Assembly (NCBI GenBank): GCA_903934155.1
Contig: CAIZMS010000403.1
Span: 1 to 10,628, forward strand
From: an uncultured bacterium
Lineage (GTDB): Bacteria > Verrucomicrobiota > Kiritimatiellia > CAIKKV01 > CAITUY01
Direction: 5' to 3'
DNA: 10,628 nucleotides
Position 1 is the stretch's first letter, and every line of letters begins with the position of its first letter. The position numbers and the translations under genes are program-made. Below, one piece after another: positions 1-6,163 of this stretch. Below the pieces are notes generated by a model. It saw only the letters and a list, made by a program, of their open reading frames with translations. It searched no databases and was not told where the DNA came from.

Positions 1-27
1 CATCATTGCCGTCATCAATTTTCTCAT
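1..27 (-). CDS. 5' end of an unidentified gene running off the left edge
   Basis: Only the first nine codons are inside the window, reading MRKLMTAMM. That is a short basic start followed by hydrophobic residues, which fits the beginning of a signal peptide or membrane anchor but is too short to identify. The start is supported by an excellent SD sequence, AGGAGG at 40-35, seven nt upstream of the ATG at 27-25. A second in-frame ATG at 33-31 lies only one nt from that SD and is less likely. The gene follows the export lipoprotein in the same direction after about 100 nt and has its own candidate promoter, so it may be a further exopolysaccharide gene or a separate unit. The function is unknown. 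Confidence 0.55.
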
Positions 28-34
28 GCTCATG

Positions 35-40
35 CCTCCT
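35..40 (-). promoter_or_regulatory. Shine-Dalgarno deciding the start of the left-edge gene
   Basis: The minus strand reads AGGAGG, then C, then ATG AGC ATG. Spacing is 1 nt to the first ATG and 7 nt to the second, so the second ATG (27-25) is preferred. This is one of the few strong SD sequences in the window. Confidence 0.6.
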
Positions 41-85
41 GTTTAGAAACCCTGACCACTTCGAACTATCTTAAAAACCTAATAA

Positions 86-114
86 ATTGTGCACCAAGCC
101 CCAGACTCCGTCAA
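86..114 (-). promoter_or_regulatory. Candidate sigma70-type promoter for the left-edge gene
   Basis: On the minus strand TTGACG (114-109, five of six matches to the -35 consensus) is followed after exactly 17 nt by CACAAT (91-86, four of six matches to the -10). Transcription would begin near position 79, about 50 nt ahead of the start codon at 27. A short inverted repeat, AGACT/AGTCT (118-114 and 107-103), surrounds the -35 and could be an operator or chance. It lies between the stop codon of the export lipoprotein and the next gene, where a secondary promoter would make sense. Confidence 0.4.
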
Positions 115-133
115 GTCTTTCGGTTGCGTATTA

Positions 134-868
134 TCACCAGGCCGAACGGGGCACTTCAATCACATCGCCGGGAACGATCACTATATCCCGGCGCCGACCC
201 TGCCGGATGTCGTCCAGCTTGATTTCCACCCGGTCATTATTCCGAGTCAGAAAGATTTTGGTCTTGTCGGCGTACTCGGTGTAACGCCCGGCCCGCGCCA
301 GGGCCTGCAACAGGGTCTGATCGCGTGTCAGGGGGTAGGGCCCCGGCCGGATCACTTCACCCGCCACGGCATATTCGCCTTCAGGCGGAACAATGATCAC
401 CGTCACCGTCTTATAGATCTTCTGGTCGATGTAAGCCTTTTCCACGAACCGCTGGGCTTCCCCGCAGGATTTTCCGGCGACCACCATCGGGCCGATCAGA
501 GGGAAGTTGATCCGCCCGTCCTCGTCCACCACATTCAGACAGGAGAACGGCTCGGGCGGGGCATAAATAGCGACCTGAACACGATCCCCTTTCCGAAGCA
601 TCCGTTCGGTCGTCTCCATGACCACCTCAGCCATCCGGTTGGTCAGTCCCACTCCCGCCGGGACAACGGGGGCGGCAGCACGACCTTCACTCTTCATCCG
701 TGAAGGCATCATAGGCGCCTCGAGCTTCTTGACTGGTTCCCGGACTGTCATCCGCTCAAGCACCGGTCGGTAGGGATTGACGGCCACGGGCGGACGGGGA
801 CCAGACACGCATCCCGTCAACGCCACGCCTGAGGCAAGCACCGCCATGATCACGCAAAATGTCCTCAT
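134..868 (-). CDS. Wza-like polysaccharide export lipoprotein (Poly_export plus SLBB), short form
   Basis: This 244-residue protein starts with a lipoprotein signal peptide: basic MR, a hydrophobic stretch, then lipobox LTGC with the lipidated cysteine at residue 20. After a proline-rich linker (about 22-75), a polysaccharide export domain spans roughly 88-160 (LRKGDRVQVAIYAP..., then DGRINFPLIGPMVVAG). One SLBB-type domain follows at about 164-215 (EYAVAGEVIRPGPYPL, then LLQALARAGRY) and the typical end GDVIEVPRS. It would sit in the outer membrane or periplasm and conduct or gate exported polysaccharide. Classical Wza is about 380 residues with more SLBB-like repeats and a C-terminal membrane-spanning helix. 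Both are missing here, so this is the short type, which probably needs a separate outer-membrane pore. Its ATG overlaps the kinase stop codon (ATGA), indicating translational coupling. Confidence 0.9.
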   Translation of the reverse strand: MRTFCVIMAVLASGVALTGCVSGPRPPVAVNPYRPVLERMTVREPVKKLEAPMMPSRMKSEGRAAAPVVPAGVGLTNRMAEVVMETTERMLRKGDRVQVAIYAPPEPFSCLNVVDEDGRINFPLIGPMVVAGKSCGEAQRFVEKAYIDQKIYKTVTVIIVPPEGEYAVAGEVIRPGPYPLTRDQTLLQALARAGRYTEYADKTKIFLTRNNDRVEIKLDDIRQGRRRDIVIVPGDVIEVPRSAW

Positions 869-3066
869 ACGGTAGCGCCTGTCCCCTTGGTTTTCACCTT
901 GCCACCCGCCAGAGGAAGCGCCGAGGCCTCCTTCTCCTGCCGCCGGCTCTTGGTGTTCCCATAGGAATAATTGTAAGACGAGTTGTAGTAATAATAGTAG
1001 TCGCGGGTCACATTCAAGTTGTTCAGGACTACCCCAAGCAGATTTCCGCCTGCGTTATCCACCATGGTCTTGGCGCGTCCGGACACGGCACGCGGATAGG
1101 TCCGGTGCTGAATCACCAACAACACCCCGTCAACCTCGCTGCATAAAATGGCGGCATCACTCACCCCCATAATGGGAGGGGAATCAAAAAAGACATAATC
1201 ATACCGCGTCTTGACATGGTCAATAATGGCCCGCAAACGCTGGGAGTTCAGCGCCCCGTGCGCCACGGACGGCAATTTTCCGCTCGGCATAAAATCGATG
1301 GTGGACACCACAGAGGGCATGATCGCCTCGTCGATCTGAACCTTATCCAGCAACACATCCGCCAGACCGATACGATTGGGAACCTTGAACATCTTGTGCT
1401 GAGTCGGCCGACGCATATCTGAATCAATCACCAGAATCTTTTTTCCGGCCTGCGCGCAAATGAACGCCAAGTTGAAAAGAGTCAGCGACTTGCCTTCCCC
1501 TGCACCACCGCTGGTCATACACATGGTGTTTCCGCCGCCCAGCTTCTTTGACAATTCAATGTTCATGCGAAGCACCCGATAGGCCTCGGCATGGGGGCTT
1601 TCAGCACCCTCATCCGGCAACGGCCTCACCTTTTGAGGAATGATGCCGATAATGGTCGAGCCGATGAATTTTTCGATATCCTCGACCGTCTTGACCGATG
1701 TATCCACATACTCGATGAAGAACACCAGCCCGATACCACAGGTCAACCCCAGAACAATGCTCAGGATGACATTCAGGAGAATCTTCGGGCTTACGGGATC
1801 ATTTTCAGCAGGAACTTCAGCCGGGTCAACGACCTCTACGGGAGTCCGGGGCAGATCGATGCCGATATTTTCCTGAAGCAAGCGGGTTTCCAGCGTATCG
1901 CGCATCTGGCGCTGCCGGGCAACCTCGCTCTCCGCCTTGGCAAAGGGCAGATACCGTTCCCCGCGTGCGGTAATTTCACTTTTCTTAGCCTCCTCAAGAT
2001 CCTTATCCGTCTCTTCGAAATCACGCTTGGCGATCTCGAAACTGGTATTAAGCCCGAGAATCTGCCCCTTGAGTGTATCCTCAATCTTCTTCTTCAAGTC
2101 CGACACCACCGCTGCCGCACCGGTTACATCGGGGTGCCGTTCTCCGAACATTTCCTGCTTCCGCTTGAGGATGGTCTCCGCCTCGGTCAACTGCTGGCGC
2201 AATGTGGTCAGCGTGGGATCCTGGATAACATAGGAAGAGGAATAAAGCAGGTCGCTTCCGGTTAGATTTTTCAGCTGCTTCAAGCGCGTATCCCGATCCA
2301 GCATCTCCTTGCGGGCCGTGATCCGGTTGATCTCCAATCGCTCCAGCTTGGCATTGTCAAGCGATGCCACGGAACTGCCGCTCTGTCCGCCGCTAAAGAC
2401 GCTGACCTTGTGCTCTTTCCGGATTGACTCAAGATTCTGCTCGGCCTCTTCAACCTTCCGTTGCTGGGCCTTATAGGCCTCCTTGAGCGCCGCGACCCCC
2501 TGCTCTGACACCTCACGAGTCTGCTTCATCCGGGAATCACGATATACCGAGGCAATTTCATTCGCGATTCGGGCGGCATCGCGGCGCGCCGTTTCCTTGT
2601 TGCTCCGGCGGGTGCTCCGGAAAATCCGGACTTCGATCAGATTGGTGTCGCGATACTGCTGAACCTTCATGCTGTCGACCAGCATCCGGTAAGCTTCCGG
2701 AAGGCTCAGCGGTGCACCGTCATCCGAATACATCCGCCCGAACTCCTCCTGCATGCGCAGGTTCCGGATGACTTCGTAGAGAATGGGGCGGGACTGGATG
2801 ACCTCAAATTCGGTCCTCAAGAAATACATATCATACACCGTCATGACCTGCTGCTGCTGGGAGGCCGTGTAGAAGGGCGTGACATTCGGCGTGTCCTGCC
2901 GGACCTTGATCCGGGTGGAGGCCATGTAGACTTTTGGAATTGTGAGGGTAATGACAATACCGGCGGTGACGATCAGGAGGAAAACGGCGATGACCACCTC
3001 AATGCGGGACTTGACCATCCGCCAGTAATCCATGAAATGCGCGGCTTCCTGAGGATTTTCAGCCAT
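865..3066 (-). CDS. Polysaccharide chain-length regulator fused to BY-type tyrosine autokinase (Wzc/GumC-like)
   Basis: This 733-residue inner-membrane protein controls exopolysaccharide polymerisation and export. The N-terminal Wzz-type domain has TM1 at about 22-43 (after DYWRMVKSR). A long periplasmic region rich in charged coiled-coil sequence (about 175-400) follows, then a proline-rich PAEVPAENDPVSPK segment and TM2 at about 428-451. The cytoplasmic kinase has Walker A SGGAGEGKS (519-527), Walker A' ILVIDSDMRRP (544-554) and Walker B YVFFDSPP (624-631). All three are hallmarks of bacterial tyrosine kinases and all look intact. The tail carries eight tyrosines within 690-702 (YYYYYNSSYNYSY), the expected autophosphorylation cluster. 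The length matches Wzc (about 720). SD GGGAG lies about 11 nt before the ATG and directly abuts the U-tract of the upstream hairpin. It is coupled to the export lipoprotein downstream. No cognate phosphatase, flippase or glycosyltransferase is in the window. Confidence 0.95.
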   Translation of the reverse strand: MAENPQEAAHFMDYWRMVKSRIEVVIAVFLLIVTAGIVITLTIPKVYMASTRIKVRQDTPNVTPFYTASQQQQVMTVYDMYFLRTEFEVIQSRPILYEVIRNLRMQEEFGRMYSDDGAPLSLPEAYRMLVDSMKVQQYRDTNLIEVRIFRSTRRSNKETARRDAARIANEIASVYRDSRMKQTREVSEQGVAALKEAYKAQQRKVEEAEQNLESIRKEHKVSVFSGGQSGSSVASLDNAKLERLEINRITARKEMLDRDTRLKQLKNLTGSDLLYSSSYVIQDPTLTTLRQQLTEAETILKRKQEMFGERHPDVTGAAAVVSDLKKKIEDTLKGQILGLNTSFEIAKRDFEETDKDLEEAKKSEITARGERYLPFAKAESEVARQRQMRDTLETRLLQENIGIDLPRTPVEVVDPAEVPAENDPVSPKILLNVILSIVLGLTCGIGLVFFIEYVDTSVKTVEDIEKFIGSTIIGIIPQKVRPLPDEGAESPHAEAYRVLRMNIELSKKLGGGNTMCMTSGGAGEGKSLTLFNLAFICAQAGKKILVIDSDMRRPTQHKMFKVPNRIGLADVLLDKVQIDEAIMPSVVSTIDFMPSGKLPSVAHGALNSQRLRAIIDHVKTRYDYVFFDSPPIMGVSDAAILCSEVDGVLLVIQHRTYPRAVSGRAKTMVDNAGGNLLGVVLNNLNVTRDYYYYYNSSYNYSYGNTKSRRQEKEASALPLAGGKVKTKGTGATV

Positions 3067-3082
3067 TGTCTGTCATGCTCCC

Positions 3083-3114
3083 AAAAAACGGGTGAGGCTC
3101 AAGGAGCCTCACCC
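3083..3114 (-). terminator. Intrinsic terminator-like hairpin in the leader of the tyrosine kinase gene
   Basis: Read on the minus strand, GGGTGAGGCTC (3114-3104), a 3-nt loop CTT (3103-3101) and GAGCCTCACCC (3100-3090) form a perfect 11-bp GC-rich stem. It is followed by G and then six Ts (3088-3083). On the plus strand no T-tract follows, so it is directional. It lies after the barrel gene but only 16 nt before the kinase ATG, and the kinase SD (GGGAG) begins at the end of the T-tract. There is no room for a promoter between hairpin and gene, so kinase transcription must read through it. Confidence 0.8.
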
Positions 3115-3175
3115 ATGATGATTCCATCCCGCCGAATGAACCCGTTGTCCAAGTCCAGAGGGTTCGTTTATCTAA

Positions 3176-4381
3176 TTACATCTCGGCCTTCACACTAAAA
3201 ATAAAGGTGTTTCGACTGAATGATTCGCGCACATCCGAATCCCAGTTTTCATAATCATATCCGCCCGAGAGAGACCAGATCCGGTTCATGCGATAGGTGG
3301 CGCTGACACCCGCCATCATCATGTCATCGGTTCCGCCCGGCAAAGTAGCGCCCTCTTCCTTGTAATCACCGCTCCCGTACTGGGCGTCCAGGGTCAGGGT
3401 CAGACGATTGGGCAGGATATCATGGTCAATGGCGCCAGAAACCGCGGTCAGGGTCTGAATCGAGTAAGGCCGCACATACGGAGCATACAGGCCATAGCTT
3501 GCGCCGATGCGGAACCGCGTTGAGGAGGCCGCACGCAGGATCAATTCCGCCGACCCATTGGGGGTGTCGATGGCGTCCAATTCGGAATTGTCGTATTCCC
3601 CATGCTGATATCCAGCCCTGAGTTTGCCGATATAATCAGGGTTGAAAATCTTGTCAACGCCCACCCCTGCCGAAATCACCTGCGAACCGCGCTTCTGCGT
3701 CGTGGATTTATTCTTAAAATCCGAGGCGCCCACAATGCCAAGCACATTGTAGCCAGAGCCCATTTTATACTTCAGGTAGGCCTCGGTCATGATGATATCC
3801 TCATCCTCATCCTCCGCCACAACGGATTCCGTATACCGCTTGAGGGCGTAAGACCCCTTCACGCCCGTCGCCAGGGTCTCGCTCAGGTCGGCATCCACAC
3901 CCGTGTGCGCAGTGTTCCAGATATGGCTATAGCTGGAGCGGACATTGCCCCCGCCGTTATCCACCTGGGGGTCATCATTGTAGGTAAGGGCATCACCCAG
4001 GCTCAGGGCGATACGGGGAGAAAGCTGATGCATCAACTCCATCGCGGCCGTTCCGAAAAGCTCGGTGTCATTCTGGGCGCCACCCTCCGCGCTCGTGCGG
4101 GGATTGCTATGCCATTTCAACATGGGGAGAACGGACAGATCCAGCATCGTTCGGTCACCGTTGCGAAGGCGATAATCCGCACGCGGTTCAATGAAAATAT
4201 CCAGATTGCTTTCCTTGCTGCTTTCAAGGCCATCCCGATTGTCACTGAACACACCACCCGACCTCACCGAAAGCAACCACGGCCCTTCAGGCCCCTGCCC
4301 CGCATCCTGTCCGAAAACATTCGCGCCGACCATGAGGGGAACTGCCAAAACCGCCCACATCACCTTCATCCCTATTTTCAT
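3176..4381 (-). CDS. Outer-membrane beta-barrel protein of the exopolysaccharide cluster (BBP2_2-like)
   Basis: This protein of about 400 residues begins with a Sec signal peptide (MKIGMKVMWAVLAVPLMVG, with cleavage plausible near ANVFG-Q). The rest is alternating amphipathic strands typical of an outer-membrane barrel: repeated motifs such as YRLRNGDRTMLDLSVLP, LILRAASSTRFRIGASYGLY, GVSATYRMNRIWSLSGGYDY and the ending SRNTFIFSVKAEM. The C-terminal residue is M, not the usual aromatic. The pattern resembles putative beta-barrel porin 2-type proteins that accompany Wza/Wzc-like genes in exopolysaccharide and exosortase-linked clusters. That assignment is by pattern only. It may form or support the outer-membrane pore for polymer secretion. 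An acidic run (EDEDEDI) is probably an extracellular loop. Two starts are possible: ATG at 4387 has SD GGAGG only 3 nt away, while ATG at 4381 has 9 nt spacing and is preferred. Confidence 0.75.
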   Translation of the reverse strand: MKIGMKVMWAVLAVPLMVGANVFGQDAGQGPEGPWLLSVRSGGVFSDNRDGLESSKESNLDIFIEPRADYRLRNGDRTMLDLSVLPMLKWHSNPRTSAEGGAQNDTELFGTAAMELMHQLSPRIALSLGDALTYNDDPQVDNGGGNVRSSYSHIWNTAHTGVDADLSETLATGVKGSYALKRYTESVVAEDEDEDIIMTEAYLKYKMGSGYNVLGIVGASDFKNKSTTQKRGSQVISAGVGVDKIFNPDYIGKLRAGYQHGEYDNSELDAIDTPNGSAELILRAASSTRFRIGASYGLYAPYVRPYSIQTLTAVSGAIDHDILPNRLTLTLDAQYGSGDYKEEGATLPGGTDDMMMAGVSATYRMNRIWSLSGGYDYENWDSDVRESFSRNTFIFSVKAEM

Positions 4382-4390
4382 AATCATAAT

Positions 4391-4395
4391 CCTCC
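4391..4395 (-). promoter_or_regulatory. Shine-Dalgarno of the beta-barrel gene
   Basis: The minus strand reads GGAGG ATT ATG ATT ATG. The first ATG (4387) is 3 nt from the SD and the second (4381) is 9 nt away, so the second is the more likely initiation codon. Both give a workable signal peptide, so the choice changes only two residues. Confidence 0.6.
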
Positions 4396-4445
4396 AGAAG
4401 ACCGGTGAAACAACACGACTACACTACAACTCTAAAGATGGGGAG

Positions 4446-4476
4446 TAGTTTTGCCGACTCACCCCCGCCAAGTCAA
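4446..4476 (-). promoter_or_regulatory. Weak candidate promoter for the beta-barrel gene
   Basis: In the 177-bp region between the divergent barrel and permease genes, the minus strand has TTGACT (4476-4471), a good -35 match. The sequence 17 to 19 nt further on (4453-4446, A-rich, CAAAACTA) is only a poor -10. A promoter must lie in this region because the neighbouring gene runs the other way, but this exact placement is uncertain. No other conserved structure was seen between 4396 and 4544. Confidence 0.2.
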
Positions 4477-4544
4477 CCCTAATCCTTAAACTCCAATCGA
4501 TCCCGGAAGTTGCTCTCTGCGCTTTCTTTTGTGACACCGGCCGC

Positions 4545-4550
4545 TACAAT
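4545..4550 (+). promoter_or_regulatory. Candidate -10 element implying a leaderless permease mRNA
   Basis: TACAAT matches five of six positions of the -10 consensus and ends only 8 nt before the permease ATG at 4559. If it is used, transcription would start at about 4557-4559, giving a leaderless transcript. That agrees with the absence of any purine-rich SD before the ATG. No good -35 exists at the normal spacing (4522-4527 reads CTTTCT). Confidence 0.3.
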
Positions 4551-4558
4551 ACGCCGGC

Positions 4559-6163
4559 ATGCAATGGAGAGTGGATTGGAATCCGGTGACGGCTAAACGA
4601 TGGCGGCTTTTCCGCCATATGCGCCGTGCCTGGTGGTCGCTCTGGATCCTGGTTACTCTCTATGCCGTAAGCCTGGGATCGGAACTGCTGTGCAATAACA
4701 CCCCGCTCCTGGTTCGTTTTGAGGGACGCATCTACTTCCCGATCCTGAAATTCCATCCGGAGGACACTTTCCTGAAGAACGGCCGGCATACCCGACCCGA
4801 CTACAAAAAAATCGCCCAAACCGAGTCCTTCAAGGGGAACCCGGGAAATCTCATGGTGTTTCCGCCCGTTCCATTCGGCCCGTTTGAAACCACCGACCCG
4901 TCCTCGATCAAGCTGCCCGATGCCGTTTCCCTTACTTTCAAACCCGAACCCCGACTGGCCACGGTTAATCTCTCCCGTGACGGCATCATCAGAAAAGCCG
5001 TCGATACCGAATTTTTCTTCGGGGCCTCGCCTGAACATCTACTGGGGCAGTCTTTCTCAAAAACATGGCCCCTCCCCCCGCAACTGCGTGATGCCCTCGA
5101 CTTCCGCTGGAAAAACGAGACCGCCCCTTCTTTCAGCCTCATGGCTTCCTCCTCACAACCCGTCCCGCTCGAGGCTGAACTCTGTCTCTCCGAATTTGTC
5201 CCGCGTAGCAGTCCGCCCTCCACGGTACGCATCACTTTGCGGGAACGGAAAGGACTTTCGGGTGCGGCGCAAGGGAAAGTGGCCCTGAATGATCGCCTCG
5301 AGGTGGTATCCTCCACTTTCCCCCTATGGGACTCCCTTCCCCCCGAAATCCGAACCTCCTTGATTGCTCTTGCAAAGACCCGTCTCGCTGGCCCGACCGA
5401 AGACCGTTCCCTCATCCTGAATAGCCGGCCCTACACCCTCACCGCCACCCGTTCAGAAGTCAGCTGGCCCTATAAACCCGGCTCGGACCACTGGATGGGA
5501 ACCGACAGCGCGGGAAGGGATGTGCTCGCCCGGATCCTCTACGGATTGCGAACCTCGATGACTTTTGGATTCCTTCTGGTGGGGATGGCCATGGCCCTCG
5601 GCACCCTGCTGGGCGCCTTGCAGGGCTACTTCGGAAAAAATGTGGACATCATCGGACAGCGCTTCACCGAAATCTGGAGCGCCGTGCCCTTTCTTTATGT
5701 CATGATCCTTCTCGGAGCCGTTTATGGCCGCAGTTTCCTCATGCTGCTTCTCTGCTATGCCCTCTTCAACTGGATCGGTATCTCCTACTATATAAGGGCC
5801 GAATTCCTCCGTCTCCGCCATCTCCCCTTCGTGGAATCCGCTCGCTCGCTCGGCCTCCCGCACCGAACCATCATCTTCCGCCATATCCTGCCCAACGCCC
5901 TTGTCCCCCTGATCACCTTCTTTCCCTTCTATCTGGTGGGGGCCATTGGATCGCTGGCCGCATTGGACTACCTCGGCTTCGGGCTTCCCCCGCCCACTCC
6001 AAGCTGGGGGGAACTGCTGGCGCAGGCCCAGCAATTCCGCTGGGCCTGGTGGCTGATCCTCTACCCCTCGCTCGCGCTTTTCGTCGTCATGCTGCTCGGC
6101 GTATTTGTCGGGGAAGGGATCCGCAACGCGTATGATCCACGGCCCCGAATGAAATTCGAATAA
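4559..6163 (+). CDS. yejE: YejE/OppC-like ABC importer permease with a large PAS-like insertion
   Basis: This inner-membrane permease subunit of a peptide-type ABC importer has 534 residues; YejE is about 340. The N-terminus (residues 12-65) follows the YejE pattern closely: basic residues, WWSLWIL, TM1 about 24-43, SELL.N..PLLVRFEGRIYFPILK. The C-terminal permease core resumes at GTDSAGRDVLARILYG (314-329), with TM segments at about 333-355, 370-410, 448-472 and 495-520. The EAA coupling loop ESARSLGLPHRTIIFRHILPN (425-445) contacts the ATPases. Residues about 121-300 have no counterpart in YejE and look like two degenerate PAS-type modules (separate entries). The start at 4559 is chosen because the YejE-like N-terminus begins there and an in-frame stop lies at 4532-4534. 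There is no SD. The stop overlaps the next start as TAATG. YejB and YejA homologues are absent here. Confidence 0.88.
   Translation: MQWRVDWNPVTAKRWRLFRHMRRAWWSLWILVTLYAVSLGSELLCNNTPLLVRFEGRIYFPILKFHPEDTFLKNGRHTRPDYKKIAQTESFKGNPGNLMVFPPVPFGPFETTDPSSIKLPDAVSLTFKPEPRLATVNLSRDGIIRKAVDTEFFFGASPEHLLGQSFSKTWPLPPQLRDALDFRWKNETAPSFSLMASSSQPVPLEAELCLSEFVPRSSPPSTVRITLRERKGLSGAAQGKVALNDRLEVVSSTFPLWDSLPPEIRTSLIALAKTRLAGPTEDRSLILNSRPYTLTATRSEVSWPYKPGSDHWMGTDSAGRDVLARILYGLRTSMTFGFLLVGMAMALGTLLGALQGYFGKNVDIIGQRFTEIWSAVPFLYVMILLGAVYGRSFLMLLLCYALFNWIGISYYIRAEFLRLRHLPFVESARSLGLPHRTIIFRHILPNALVPLITFFPFYLVGAIGSLAALDYLGFGLPPPTPSWGELLAQAQQFRWAWWLILYPSLALFVVMLLGVFVGEGIRNAYDPRPRMKFE
4949..5254 (+). other. PAS-like module 1 inside the permease (residues about 131-232)
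   Basis: The order of motifs follows a PAS domain of sensor proteins. VNLSRDGIIRKAVDTEF matches the opening strand pair 'v.ld.dG.i..vN..f'. FFGASPEHLLGQSF matches the classical 'lfGyspEelLGrsf' helix region. LPPQLRDAL matches 'lppe.r.al'. VPLEAELCLSEF matches the core strand 'vpvEvslse'. VRITLRERKG resembles the common ending 'v..lrDiTErk'. The Asn usually found before the FG helix is absent. This call comes from reading the sequence, not a profile search. Topology inferred from YejE/OppC places it in the periplasm, which is unusual for a classical PAS fold. Confidence 0.6.
5264..5458 (+). other. Possible second, shorter PAS-like module in the permease (residues about 236-300)
   Basis: Directly after module 1, the stretch QGKVALNDRLEVVSSTF resembles a PAS opening ('vald.dlrVv..n..f'). 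LPPEIRTSLIALAKTRLAG echoes LPPQLRDAL of module 1. LILNSRPYTLTATRSE resembles the closing strands 'l.l.gr.y.l.a.r.e' of PAS modules that follow a short helix. It is more degenerate than module 1. Shared LPPx(I/L)R motifs suggest a tandem pair, by duplication or joint acquisition. The permease core resumes after it at the WPYKPGSDHWMGTD region. Confidence 0.4.

Noticed and set aside
1591..2265. A long open frame on the plus strand opposite the kinase gene
   Set aside because: It has no recognisable domain, its sequence is what the opposite strand of a high-GC coding region gives, and the kinase frame on the minus strand is unambiguous. The same holds for 3602-4408 opposite the barrel gene and 5453-6172 opposite the permease.
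4396..4544. A riboswitch or small RNA in the divergent intergenic region
   Set aside because: No conserved riboswitch core, long stem or terminator was seen; the region is short and explained well enough by two divergent promoters.
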